Of a stretch of DNA of 64,000 nt, positions 1 through 9,024 are shown one piece after another. A program made the position numbers and the translations under genes. Source of the stretch: Alkalinema sp. FACHB-956 (lineage in GTDB: Bacteria > Cyanobacteriota > Cyanobacteriia > Leptolyngbyales > Leptolyngbyaceae); contig NZ_JACJRC010000009.1 of assembly GCF_014697025.1 (NCBI RefSeq), positions 1 through 64,000 of the forward strand, read 5' to 3'. Below the pieces are notes generated by a model. The model did no database searches and was not told the DNA's origin. It saw nothing but the letters and a program-made list of their open reading frames with translations. Every line of letters starts with the position of its first letter. Position 1 is the stretch's first letter.

Positions 1-101
1 GAGCTGGATGGGTTGAAGCGCAGGTTTACTCACAGATTCAATCTCTAGTCCCTAATAGAATGCTAAATTAACTGCTTTTTCTGGATTCTTGTAAAAACTC
101 T

Positions 102-242
102 CTATTTTTTTAAGCCTGAGTAGTTACCTGTAGACTTGGATCTCAACTGCAAATAGCTCCAATAACCGATCCCTGCTAAAGCTAGCAATAGACCCGAACT
201 CATGATCCAACGAGTCCCCCTTCGGGTGAATGTCTCCTTCAT
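102..242 (-). CDS. small single-span membrane protein, 46 aa
   Basis: This short ORF reads from an ATG at 242 to a TAG at 102. The product has a basic N-terminus (KETFTRRGTRW), one hydrophobic segment at about residues 13-32 (SSGLLLALAGIGYW), then a short basic tail, as in a type II single-pass membrane peptide. An A/G-rich stretch (AGGGAAA) lies just upstream of the ATG. I do not recognise the family. The longer ORF in another frame on the same strand (124-333) has no hydrophobic or domain logic and is probably a shadow. Existence of the gene is inferred from protein character only. Confidence 0.4.
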   Translation of the reverse strand: MKETFTRRGTRWIMSSGLLLALAGIGYWSYLQLRSKSTGNYSGLKK

Positions 243-382
243 TAGTTTTCCCTGAACCAAATATCTCGATTGTATGATCCTTAAAATTCTTTATAAGACA
301 ATTTATGGTGTTCAGGTGACTACGATCACTCAATCGATCTGATTTCTAGAGAAATGTCTACTTTGTGGAGGTGGACACGTAC

Positions 383-412
383 TCACTATCACCCTTATAC
401 GGGTGATAGTGA
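383..412. other. perfect 12-bp hairpin
   Basis: A 12-bp perfect inverted repeat (TCACTATCACCC, loop TTATAC, GGGTGATAGTGA) lies in the spacer between the small membrane ORF and tyrS. No T-run follows on either strand, so it is not a standard terminator. It could be a dyad operator or an RNA stem. The rest of 413-711 shows no convincing gene. Confidence 0.5.
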
Positions 413-711
413 TTGATCGACGATTCTTTTCAGAGTGCTATCTACATGATATGAATGTAATTTTATTACCTTCTTTATAGCTATTTTTACGGATACACGG
501 ATATAACTTACCCAATATTTCGTACATTGCGCAAAATTCAATTGCAATTTATACTTCCAAATTCATGCTTCTCTTTGTGTAATGCTGGAGAAGCAGCCTG
601 GTAGGGCTTAGTTGGTTCTATCGTGGTTTTGCCCACAATTCAAATTTTTGCTCTTTGGATCTATATGGTTTGGATCTAATTTTGATCGAATACTGAGGCA
701 TAAATAAACAT

Positions 712-750
712 GCTAGGCCAAAATCAAGCATTGATTGATTTTGGCCTAGC
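712..750 (-). terminator. likely terminator of tyrS
   Basis: A 16-bp perfect inverted repeat (712-727 and 735-750, 7-nt loop) lies about 95 bp past the tyrS stop. On the minus strand the stem is followed by the moderately T-rich ATGTTTATTTATG, so a rho-independent terminator is plausible, though the U-tract is weak. Confidence 0.55.
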
Positions 751-843
751 CCAGCGATCGCGCCCTGCCTAACAAGTTTCCCTGTAGGAAGTTTACAATC
801 GCTATTGGGTGACCCATTTAAAAGGCCAATTTCAGGCTCAAAG

Positions 844-2046
844 CTAAGGCACAAAGCGGACGAATTTGTTTTTACCGAATTGCAATACCTGGCCATACAA
901 TTCCGCTGCGCTGTCGAAGCTCAGGTTGGGGTCGCTGGCCTTTTCCCCACTCAGCTTGACGCCCCCCCCTTGGATTTGCCGACGGGCATCGGAACTGCTT
1001 TTGCACAGCCCCGCCGCACTGGTCAAGTAAAACAACTTCACCGGAAATTCAATCGCCGCCAAGGAAAATTCCGGCACCGATTCCGCCTGGGTACTGCCCC
1101 CGACCAAATTGGCCGCATCCCGCTGCGCCTGTTCCGCCGCTGCTGCCCCGTGGTACTGACTCACCACGTCCAAGGCCAGCAATTTCTGTTGCTCGCGGGG
1201 ATTGTCCGGCAAGGTTGAGCGATCGAGCTTGGTCAGCAACGTGAAATAGTTTGCCAACAAACTATCGGGCGTCTTTTCCAGCTTGGAGTACATGGTTAAC
1301 GCATCTTCCGTCAGGGCCACGTAGTTGTTGAGGGATTTCGACATCTTCTGGACGCCATCCGTGCCCAACAAAATTGGCATCAGCAAACCAAACTGAGGTC
1401 GCTGCCCAAAATGCCGTTGCAAATCCCGACCCACAGCAATATTGAACTTCTGATCCGTCCCGCCCAGTTCCACATCCGCCTGCACCGCCACAGAGTCAAA
1501 CCCCTGCATCAACGGATAGAGAAATTCATGGAGAAAAATCGGATTCCCCTTTTCGTAGCGTTCGGAAAAGCCTTCCTTGGCTAACATTTGACCGACGGTC
1601 ATCGTGCCCAGCAGTTCTAAAATCTTGCTCAGATCCAACCCTGATAACCATTCAGAGTTGTAACGAATTTCTAAGCGACCGGGGGTATCAAAATCGAGAA
1701 TTGGTCGCACTTGATCCAGGTATGTCTTGGCATTGGCCGCGACATCCGCTTCCGTCAACTGCTTCCGCACCTCTGATTTGCCCGTCGGATCCCCGATGCG
1801 CGCCGTAAAGTCCCCAATAATCAGCACTGCGGTATGGCCCGCGTCCTGAAACGCCCGCAGTTTGCGCACCGGAATGCTATGTCCTAGGTGAATATCTGAT
1901 CCCGTCGGATCGATGCCTAGCTTGATTCGCAAAGGCCGATCGCTCTGCAAAAGGCGCTGTTCTAAATTCTCATCCGGATTTGTGGAGTCCGGTTGCGAAG
2001 GAAAAATTTCACTGGTGCCACGATGAAGCCAAGCAAAGTCGGTCAT
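844..2046 (-). CDS. tyrS: tyrosine--tRNA ligase
   Basis: This cytosolic class I aminoacyl-tRNA synthetase charges tRNA-Tyr with tyrosine using ATP. The 400-residue product carries the HIGH-type signature as HLGH at residues 53-56 and the KMSKS loop at 234-238. Tyrosine-site elements include GIDPTGSD near 44 and [10 protein letters not shown] near 193. The last 70 residues form an S4-like RNA-binding domain ([16 protein letters not shown]). Length and order match the roughly 400-residue TyrRS of many bacteria. The ATG at 2046 is used because the following residues ([14 protein letters not shown]) look like a normal TyrRS N-terminus. It stands alone on this strand, divergent from the penicillin-binding protein gene across a 556-bp spacer. 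Confidence 0.97.
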   Translation of the reverse strand: MTDFAWLHRGTSEIFPSQPDSTNPDENLEQRLLQSDRPLRIKLGIDPTGSDIHLGHSIPVRKLRAFQDAGHTAVLIIGDFTARIGDPTGKSEVRKQLTEADVAANAKTYLDQVRPILDFDTPGRLEIRYNSEWLSGLDLSKILELLGTMTVGQMLAKEGFSERYEKGNPIFLHEFLYPLMQGFDSVAVQADVELGGTDQKFNIAVGRDLQRHFGQRPQFGLLMPILLGTDGVQKMSKSLNNYVALTEDALTMYSKLEKTPDSLLANYFTLLTKLDRSTLPDNPREQQKLLALDVVSQYHGAAAAEQAQRDAANLVGGSTQAESVPEFSLAAIEFPVKLFYLTSAAGLCKSSSDARRQIQGGGVKLSGEKASDPNLSFDSAAELYGQVLQFGKNKFVRFVP

Positions 2047-2602
2047 AGCCGTTCCGATCGAAAGTAAACGCTGTATAGTTCTAAACCCATGGAGTAGGCG
2101 GAGTAGTAGGCGGACTGCTGACCCATGGCTCGCAGGTGTCTGCCGAGCGAATAACCGCCTGACTGCATTCCCTTAGCCAGCCTACTATAATTAGTGCAAG
2201 CTTTCGTGAAAGCTAGTCAGTGCAAGCTGTGAGAACCAACCCACCTGGTAAACGCACAACGGGTCAACCAATCATGATGAGACGAGGGGGCAGACGAAGG
2301 GGGCGATTACCATTTGGGACAGTGAACGGCCCTGCGATCGACCCTCACCCAAAGGCCGATCCACCCTGTGTTCCCCGTAAAAAACTGTGCCGAGCCTTCC
2401 ACCTTCGTCTATCCTACTGTCACCCCACCTAAACTGTCCCTGTGCTGAGCTCCCCTGCCTGAATGCCACTAACCATCGGAGTTAGCCACCAGCGAGATGA
2501 CTTAGCCACCAGCGCAATTATTGGCGCAATCATTAGCGATCAGCGCATCTAGCCAGCGTGTAGCCGCTTGTTCAACCCGACATTGCTAAGAGAGAAACCA
2601 TC
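2047..2602. other. divergent spacer, no gene seen
   Basis: This spacer separates the divergent tyrS and PBP genes and should hold both promoters. Two opposed ORFs of about 65-70 codons overlap here, but they encode Arg/Pro/Gly-rich sequence with no recognisable domain and are taken as chance. Short local repeats (TAGCCACCAGCG at about 2484-2515) are visible. I could not assign -35/-10 boxes with confidence. Confidence 0.5.
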
Positions 2603-4510
2603 GTGTCGTCCAACACCTTTCCCAGCCAACCCCAAAACAGTGATTCCCCCTTCCAATTTCTGGGAGCAGTCACCAAGGTTACGGGTGCCACGTTGTTGGG
2701 CATTACCATGCTAACCAGTTCTGTGATTGCGGGTGGGCTGGTCGGACTCGCAATCAGTTTTCGCAATTTGCCCGATGTCCGGGTGCTGCGGAACTATACC
2801 CCCAGCGAAACCACCCACATCTACGATATCAAAGGCAAACCCTTGGCCAGCTTGCACGGAGAAGCTAACCGAGAGGTCATGCCACTCAACCATTTTTCGC
2901 CTCACTTGAAGCGGGCCGTGCTGGCGATCGAAGATAGCTATTTTTTCACCCATAAAGGGGTTAATCCCAGTTCCGTGGGTCGGGCACTGAAGGCCAATTT
3001 TTCCAAGGGCGAAACCGTGGAAGGGGGATCAACCCTGACGATGCAGTTGGTGAAGAACCTGTTTCTCTCGCCGCAGCGGGCCTTTAGTCGGAAAGTTGCG
3101 GAAGCAGTGCTGGCATTGCGGATTGAACAGGTGTTCTCTAAAGATCAAATTTTTGAAATGTACCTCAATCAGGTCTATTGGGGTCATAACACCTATGGTG
3201 CAGAAACCGCAGCCCGGAGTTACTTTGGGAAATCAGCCTCGGAGTTGAATCTGGCAGAATCGGCGATGATGGCGGGACTGATTCAGGCTCCTGAAGCGCT
3301 GAGCCCCTTTCTGGATATGAAGGCGGCGACGCGGCGACAACACATCGTGTTGCAACGGATGAAGGATCTCCAGTGGATTACGGAAGCGGAAGAAAAGGAA
3401 GCGCGTAATTATTCCATTAAGCTTGGCAAAATTACCTCCTTCCAACGCAGCGAAATTCCCTACGTAACCGAGGCGATCGTCCAAGAACTCACGAAAAAAT
3501 TTGGCCGAGATATGATCCTCAAGGGAGGACTTCGGATCCAAGCAACGATCGATACTAAGTTGCAACGGATTGCCGAAGAAACGGTGCGGCGAGGAATTCA
3601 AAACCTGAATGGCAGCGGAGTCTATGCCGATCAAATGGCGTTGGTTTCGGTCGATCCCCGGACTCATTACGTGAAGGCGATGGTCGGCGGTGTGGACTAC
3701 AAGAAGAGTCAATACAACCGAGCCACCCAAGCGCTGCGCCAACCGGGATCTTCGTTCAAGCCCTTTGTGTACTACGCGGCCTTCGCCAGTGGGAAATATG
3801 CACCAGATTCTACGGTGATGGATACCCCCGTTGGCTATCCCGATGGCTATGACATGTACTATCCCCAGAACTACGATCGCACCTTCTCCGGGGCGATCAG
3901 CATTCGGCGAGCGCTGGAAGTGTCCCGCAACATCCCGGCGGTGCGCCTTGGCCAAGAGGTGGGGTTAAATAAGGTGGTGGAAATCTGCCGCAGCATTGGG
4001 ATTAAAAGTCCGATCGATCCGGTGATTTCCCTGCCCCTCGGCTCAGTGGATATCACCCCACTGGAAATGGCCAATGCCTACGCGACCTTTGCTAGCAACG
4101 GTTGGTATGCTGATCCGACGTTAATTGCGCAGGCGACGGATAGTCGAGGGGCGATCGTGTTAGACAACCGCCCGAAACCCCGCTTAGTGCTGGATTCCTG
4201 GTCAGCGGCAGCGGTAAATGACGTGTTGCAAGGGGTGATTACCCGAGGGACTGCCACTTCGGCCAACATTGGCCGTCCAGCGGCGGGTAAAACAGGAACC
4301 ACCTCATCGGAACGGGATATCTGGTTTGTTGGTTATGTCCCGCAGCTTTCCACCGCCGTTTGGGTTGGGAATGATGACTATTCACCCTTGGGGTATGGAG
4401 CGACCGGGGGAACGTTTGTCGCCCCGATTTGGCGGGACTTTATGGCCCAAGCGGTGAAGGATCTGCCTGTGGAACGCTTTAGACCGCCTTCGGATTTTCC
4501 CCGGCCTTAG
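2603..4510 (+). CDS. class A penicillin-binding protein (PBP1A-like)
   Basis: This bifunctional peptidoglycan synthase polymerises glycan strands (GT51) and cross-links peptides (transpeptidase) at the periplasmic face of the inner membrane. The 635-residue protein has one N-terminal membrane span (about 25-52). The GT51 domain has the catalytic Glu in AIEDSYFF (E110) and GGSTLTMQLVKN at 141-152. The transpeptidase domain has SSFK (S383-K386), SRN in EVSRNIPAV and KTGT at 563-566. All catalytic motifs are intact. The start is a GTG at 2603 with AGAGAGA just upstream, because no better ATG precedes the membrane span. It is a single gene on +, followed after 179 bp by the NurA-domain gene. Whether it corresponds to ponA or mrcA cannot be told here. 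Confidence 0.95.
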   Translation: MSSNTFPSQPQNSDSPFQFLGAVTKVTGATLLGITMLTSSVIAGGLVGLAISFRNLPDVRVLRNYTPSETTHIYDIKGKPLASLHGEANREVMPLNHFSPHLKRAVLAIEDSYFFTHKGVNPSSVGRALKANFSKGETVEGGSTLTMQLVKNLFLSPQRAFSRKVAEAVLALRIEQVFSKDQIFEMYLNQVYWGHNTYGAETAARSYFGKSASELNLAESAMMAGLIQAPEALSPFLDMKAATRRQHIVLQRMKDLQWITEAEEKEARNYSIKLGKITSFQRSEIPYVTEAIVQELTKKFGRDMILKGGLRIQATIDTKLQRIAEETVRRGIQNLNGSGVYADQMALVSVDPRTHYVKAMVGGVDYKKSQYNRATQALRQPGSSFKPFVYYAAFASGKYAPDSTVMDTPVGYPDGYDMYYPQNYDRTFSGAISIRRALEVSRNIPAVRLGQEVGLNKVVEICRSIGIKSPIDPVISLPLGSVDITPLEMANAYATFASNGWYADPTLIAQATDSRGAIVLDNRPKPRLVLDSWSAAAVNDVLQGVITRGTATSANIGRPAAGKTGTTSSERDIWFVGYVPQLSTAVWVGNDDYSPLGYGATGGTFVAPIWRDFMAQAVKDLPVERFRPPSDFPRP

Positions 4511-4689
4511 CGTTTTTACCCAGCATTTCCCATGGGAGAACCGTTTTGCCGGGGAGAACCGTCTTGCTGACATCCTGACCCAGCAGGTGAAGGAGAGCGA
4601 AGGTTAATGTTAGGCTTAATCCAGCAAAACTAATGTACTTCTTTTGGGCAGTCTGTCCTCAAGTTACTGGGTGGGGAGGGTGTTGAGCC

Positions 4690-6063
4690 ATGCTGGACTT
4701 TAATCAACTTGCGCGGCAAATGCAGGGCATCAGCCAACATCTCGTCACGGAGTCTACGGCGCTGCGGCAGAAGTTGGACTATGCCAAGATATTGATGGAG
4801 CAAGCGCAACTCTGCCAAACGGAATTGGTGGAACGGCAGGCCCAATGGCACGATCGCTTAGTTTTTACCGCCGCCGTGCCGATCGAACCCTTGGAGACTC
4901 GGCAGGAAATTGCGATCGCCCCGTCGGCCCACACGGTGATTGCCACGGATGGTTCCCAAATTTCCCCCAGCCACCATGAAATTGCCTATTGCTATCTGAT
5001 TAACATTGGCCGAATTATTTTGTATTACGGCCAGGGAAAACAGCCCTTACTAGATAGCTTGCCGGAAGTCTTTTATCGTCCCGAAGATCTCTACGTTTCC
5101 CGGCAGTGGGGCATTCGCACAGAGGAGTGGATGGGCTATTGTCGCACAGTTTCCGAGACCCAGGTATTGGCGGAATTGGCCCAGGCGATCGTGCATCCCG
5201 CCTCAATGCAGATGGATGATTGGGGCGAGATCGATCGGGTGACGGGTGATGTAGACAACCATCAGCTTTCTCTGTTGAATGCCATTGAGGGCGCTAGCTT
5301 AGATGCCCTATCTCACCCAAAACCGCTGGAAGCTCAGCCAAGCCAGCCATCGAGTCCCATCGAGTCCCAAAGTCCCAAAGTCCCATCGAGTCTGCAAGTG
5401 CCGACGATCGCACTCGTGGACGGGTCGTTAATTTACTGGTTTTTGGAACCCTTACCCACGGAAGCACGCGATCGCATTCTGCAACCGATTTTGCAGGCAT
5501 GGCAGCAGTTGCGATCGCTGAAGATTCCGCTGGTGGGTTATGTCAGTGCCTCCCGCAGTGGCGAAGCGCTGAATTTCCTACGGTTACAAACCTGTCCCTA
5601 CCAGACGCCGGATTGTTTAAACCATTGCAGCCAGTTGCCGGATAAATTGCCCTGCCAAGTGCTTGATCCGGTGCGGGATGTCGCCCTGTGGTCGCAGCTA
5701 TTGGAACCGGGGCAGCGCAGTCCCCTGTGGCGTAGTTCTGCGCGAATTCAGGACTTCTATGGAGACCAAGGCATTTATTTTTGTTACCTGCATGTGGGCA
5801 GTGAGGTGGCACGGGTGGAAGTGCCGGAATGGGTGGCGATCGAGCCTGAAATGCTCAATACGGCGTTGAGTTTGGTGCTCACCCAAGTACAAAAGGGCTA
5901 TGGCTATCCGGTGGCGCTGGCCGAAGCCCACAATCAGGCGGTGGTGCGTGGGGGCGATCGATCGCGTTTTTTTGCGTTGTTAGAGCAGCAAATGATTAAA
6001 GCAGGGCTGCGTAACGTGGGAACGTCCTATAAGGAAGCCCGCAAACGGGGCAGTATTGCCTAG
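4690..6063 (+). CDS. NurA-domain nuclease-like protein
   Basis: This is a 457-residue member of the NurA-domain family. Archaeal NurA is a 5'-3' nuclease that works with HerA helicase in double-strand break end resection; the role of the cyanobacterial proteins is not established. The family's first acidic motif appears as IATDGSQI (D87), the second as IALVDGSLIYW near residue 243, and a late conserved stretch as ALAEAHNQAVVRGGDRSRF near 410-430. Residues about 210-240 are a low-complexity Ser/Pro/Gln linker (SQPSSPIESQSPKVPSS) encoded by direct repeats. No herA-like ATPase gene is adjacent. The start ATG at 4690 is preceded by GGGAGGG. Confidence 0.8.
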   Translation: MLDFNQLARQMQGISQHLVTESTALRQKLDYAKILMEQAQLCQTELVERQAQWHDRLVFTAAVPIEPLETRQEIAIAPSAHTVIATDGSQISPSHHEIAYCYLINIGRIILYYGQGKQPLLDSLPEVFYRPEDLYVSRQWGIRTEEWMGYCRTVSETQVLAELAQAIVHPASMQMDDWGEIDRVTGDVDNHQLSLLNAIEGASLDALSHPKPLEAQPSQPSSPIESQSPKVPSSLQVPTIALVDGSLIYWFLEPLPTEARDRILQPILQAWQQLRSLKIPLVGYVSASRSGEALNFLRLQTCPYQTPDCLNHCSQLPDKLPCQVLDPVRDVALWSQLLEPGQRSPLWRSSARIQDFYGDQGIYFCYLHVGSEVARVEVPEWVAIEPEMLNTALSLVLTQVQKGYGYPVALAEAHNQAVVRGGDRSRFFALLEQQMIKAGLRNVGTSYKEARKRGSIA

Positions 6064-6169
6064 CCTCCATTGATCCTGAAGTAAGACCGTATGATTCTGA
6101 AGCAAGACCGCAGTCCCATTAATGCTTGAAATTGCAGATCAATAAAATTGCAGATCAACAAAGCTAGGG

Positions 6170-6324
6170 TAATACCAAATCAACCTGTGATTGCAACCCA
6201 TGACGATCCCCCTAAATCCCCCTTAAAAAGGGGGACTTTGAAAGAATTTGACTAAATTCCCCCCTTTTTAAGGGGGGCTAGGGGGGGATCGGATCTGTAG
6301 CATTGATAAATCAATTTGGTATAA
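6170..6324. mobile_element. MITE-like element with terminal inverted repeats
   Basis: A roughly 150-bp non-coding element is bounded by inverted termini TACCAAAT (6173-6180) and ATTTGGTA (6314-6321). TAA flanks both sides (6170-6172 and 6322-6324) and may be a 3-bp target duplication. The interior is itself a long imperfect palindrome of CCCCCTTAAAAAGGGGG-type arms. It has no ORF, so it would be non-autonomous. Such A/T-ended, C/G-tract palindromes are common in cyanobacterial spacers. The parent transposase is not identifiable here. Confidence 0.6.
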
Positions 6325-6387
6325 GGCGATCGCAGTCTCAACCATTCGATCTCGCTTACCCTAGTTGTTTCTAGGCTTTTGTAATCA

Positions 6388-6472
6388 CTTTACCGATGTA
6401 GTTGCTTTACCAATGTAGTTGCTTTACCAATGTAGTTACTTTACCAATGTAGTTACTTTACCGAAGTCAGTC
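6388..6472. repeat. 17-bp tandem array, five units
   Basis: Five contiguous 17-bp units of the form CTTTACCAATGTAGTTG run from 6388 to 6472. The middle units differ by only one base and the last is more diverged. The period is not a multiple of three and no ORF crosses it. It fits the class of short tandem repeats found in cyanobacterial spacers. It lies just downstream of the small protein gene at 6495-6647, which reads toward it. Confidence 0.85.
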
Positions 6473-6494
6473 GCGGTAACTTGTAACATTTACG

Positions 6495-6647
6495 CTACCA
6501 ATTTGAAGCGTGGGAATCGTCGTTGCTATCTCCACTATAGGGTTGTACCCCCGTTGCAGGATAATCATCATCATTCAGGCCAAACACACGACTGAGCGCA
6601 TCGGACATAAAACTAATCACGTTAGCGAACATTTTAGAGATGCCCAT
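6495..6647 (-). CDS. small conserved-looking cyanobacterial protein, 50 aa
   Basis: This gene is too short for routine ORF listing. It starts at the ATG at 6647 with GAGG seven bases upstream and ends at the TAG at 6495. The 50-residue product has an amphipathic N-terminal helix (FANVISFMSDALSRVFG) and then an acidic, Pro/Tyr motif (NDDDYPATGVQPYSGD). I recall similar short cyanobacterial proteins with a D/N-rich DDYPxxGVQPY motif, but no function. It has no membrane span or signal peptide. It is flanked by the 17-bp repeat array and a long gene-free stretch. Confidence 0.65.
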   Translation of the reverse strand: MGISKMFANVISFMSDALSRVFGLNDDDYPATGVQPYSGDSNDDSHASNW

Positions 6648-7214
6648 AGCAAACCTCAACGACAGTAAAGAGTGAACAGTAACAATGACAGTTAGAAGAT
6701 TGCAAAACCATCGAGTTGAAACACCCGATCGAGATTGCTAGATGATTCTGCTAATTATCAGGACACCTCCCCCGATTCGTTCGCGAAGAACGTGATTTTT
6801 TAAGCTTTTTCAAAGTACGTTGTGAAGTGAAATACTTCGCAATGTGGATTGTTGCTGTTTGTAATGAAATCGATCGATACAATCAACATGTTGTGGTCTG
6901 TTGACTTACCTCATAGTTTAAACCGATCGATTGGGGTTTGGGGAATTCGTTGTGATTCTTGATATCCGATCCCCTAGGCACGGCTACAAGCTCCTAGCTC
7001 AATGAGGTCTTCAGTCTGTTTTGATAGATCACACCAAAATTATGGCGCGATCGCCCCCTTAGACTCCGCTTGCTTTTGCGTCTACGACTTGTCCCTACCC
7101 TGGAGTAATCTGGGTGCTGACCTAGGCGAAAATACTAGGATGACAGGTTAAATAAGCAAAGATGCTCCTCCCAAGGGTTCTCTAGCAACTTCACCAGATC
7201 CTCAAAAATCCTCC
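6648..7214. other. gene-free spacer upstream of pncB
   Basis: More than 500 bp without a supportable gene on either strand. The segment holds several CGATCG cores, one HIP1-like octamer near 7048 and a weak short dyad near 6781-6795. No tRNA or recognised small RNA was seen. The promoter of the minus-strand 50-aa gene should lie at its left end. Confidence 0.5.
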
Positions 7215-7243
7215 TTGACAGTTTTGGTGATATTAACTATAAA
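7215..7243 (+). promoter_or_regulatory. sigma70-type promoter of pncB
   Basis: TTGACA at 7215-7220 is separated by exactly 17 bp from TATAAA at 7238-7243, close to the consensus for the vegetative sigma factor. Transcription would start near 7250 and give a leader of about 160 nt before the pncB ATG. An NrtR operator might overlap this site, but I could not identify a palindrome with confidence. Confidence 0.7.
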
Positions 7244-7411
7244 TAGAAAGTAAGGAGGGTGCTCCCGAGGGTGCTCCCACTCTGAACCCATCTAGCACAC
7301 TGCTGGGATGCCGTTTGAAGACAGTTCTGTTCAATTCAGTTCTGTTTAATGCAGTTGCCATGCAGCCTTGAAAGCAGTCTTGAATATCATGATCCTAAAG
7401 AGAGCAATATT

Positions 7412-8779
7412 ATGCCAGTTTTAGAAATGCGATCGGAGGACACCAGTCTCCTAACTGATTTATATCAACTGACGATGGCAGCTTGCTATGTGGGGGAGGG
7501 GCTTGATCAGCGCACCGCGAGCTTTGAACTGTTTGTGCGGCGGTTGCCAGCGGGATTTGGCTACTTAATTGCCATGGGCTTAGAGGAAGCATTAGCCTAT
7601 TTGGAATCGCTCCAGTTCACTCCCCAACACATTGCAGCGCTTCAGCAAACGGGGATTTTTGACCATGCACCCGATCGGTTTTGGCAACTGTTGGAAAGTG
7701 CCAAATTTACGGGGGAGATCTGGGCGGTGCCAGAAGGAACAGCAGTCTTTGCCAATGAACCGTTATTACGGGTGGAAGCCCCCCTCTGGCAAGCGCAACT
7801 GGTGGAAACCTATTTGCTGAATGTGATTAATTATCAAACCTTAATTGCCAGTCGATCGACCCGAATTCGGGATGCGGCAGGGCCAGAGGCGCATTTACTG
7901 GAGTTTGGGACCCGCCGCGCGTTTAGTCCCCAGGCGGCTCTGTGGGCTGCCCGAGCCGCTATCGCCGCAGGATTTGATGCAACCTCGAATGTGCTAGCGG
8001 CCATGAAAATGGGACAGAAGCCAGTGGGAACCATGGCCCATGCGTTAGTGATGGCATTGGGGGCGATCGAAGGCAGTGAGCAGGAAGCCTTTTCAGCCTT
8101 TCACCGTTATTTTCCCAATGCTCCTCTTTTGATTGACACCTACGATGTGATTCATGCCGCAGAAGCCTTGCGCGATCGCATTGCTAACCATGATATAAGT
8201 CTATCGGGCGTGCGGATTGATTCCGGTGATTTAGTTACCCTATCCCAAAAGGTACGGGAACTGCTGCCGACGGTCAATATCTTTGCCAGTGGGGACTTGG
8301 ATGAATTTCGGATTACAGAATTGCAAGCCGCAGGTGCGTGCATTGACGGTTATGGCATTGGCACGCAATTGGTGACTGGAGCTCCAGTGAATGGCGTGTA
8401 TAAGCTGGTGGACATCGACGGCATTCCCGTGATGAAAGAATCCGCTGGCAAGATGACCTATCCAGGTCGCAAACAAATTTTCCGTTCCTACGAACATGGA
8501 TTAATCCACCACGATCGCCTGGGTTTAATCACGGAAGCACCACTGTCTGGAGAAGTCCCGCTCTTGCAACCGGTTATGAAGCAGGGAGAACGGTTACAGC
8601 CAGTCAAGTCATTAGCAGAGATTGCAGAAACAACCGCTCGATCGATGACAAGCCTCCCGCCAGAAGTTCGTCAGATTCAGCAGCCCAGCCCTGTCATTCC
8701 CCAACTGTCAGAAGCATTGCAGCATTTACTGAGTCAAACCCAAAATCGTCTCCAAGCGACTCATGCAAGTCCCGCTTAA
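7412..8779 (+). CDS. pncB: nicotinate phosphoribosyltransferase
   Basis: It converts nicotinate and PRPP to nicotinate mononucleotide, the entry step of the Preiss-Handler NAD salvage route. The 455-residue product begins DTSLLTDLYQLTMAACY, a typical NAPRTase N-terminus. It contains LEFGTRRAFSPQAALWAARA near residue 170, SGVRIDSGDL near 265 and ASGDLDEFRI with DGYGIGTQLVTG near 290-330. The ATG at 7412 is chosen over an upstream in-frame start at 7349 because AAAGAGAG precedes it and the upstream 21 codons do not resemble the family. It heads the co-directional NAD block pncB-nadD-nrtR-nadE and has its own strong promoter at 7215-7243. Confidence 0.95.
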   Translation: MPVLEMRSEDTSLLTDLYQLTMAACYVGEGLDQRTASFELFVRRLPAGFGYLIAMGLEEALAYLESLQFTPQHIAALQQTGIFDHAPDRFWQLLESAKFTGEIWAVPEGTAVFANEPLLRVEAPLWQAQLVETYLLNVINYQTLIASRSTRIRDAAGPEAHLLEFGTRRAFSPQAALWAARAAIAAGFDATSNVLAAMKMGQKPVGTMAHALVMALGAIEGSEQEAFSAFHRYFPNAPLLIDTYDVIHAAEALRDRIANHDISLSGVRIDSGDLVTLSQKVRELLPTVNIFASGDLDEFRITELQAAGACIDGYGIGTQLVTGAPVNGVYKLVDIDGIPVMKESAGKMTYPGRKQIFRSYEHGLIHHDRLGLITEAPLSGEVPLLQPVMKQGERLQPVKSLAEIAETTARSMTSLPPEVRQIQQPSPVIPQLSEALQHLLSQTQNRLQATHASPA

Positions 8780-9024
8780 CCCAGAAATTAACAGTCACTC
8801 GTGCAATACAATAATCAGATTGGTTAGAATGTTAAGCCCGATGGATAAATTGCTTCTCTAGGAATTGTTGAACTGATCTCTTAGAGTTCTATGGAATGAA
8901 TCGTGATTGCCTCGCATTCGTCTGTTCCATATAGTTTTCAAAACGATCTTTCAATCTATATCTTCTAATTCATCTTCTAATCTGCCCTCTCATCTGTATT
9001 ACTATTTGTCCTTGAAGCATTCCC

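Noticed and set aside
2220-2469. Two opposed ORFs in the tyrS/PBP spacer
   Set aside because: Arg/Gly/Pro-rich, mutually overlapping, no family resemblance and no clear start signal.
3233-3955. 240-codon ORF antisense to the PBP gene
   Set aside because: Composition artefact opposite intact catalytic motifs; His/Arg-rich with no domain.
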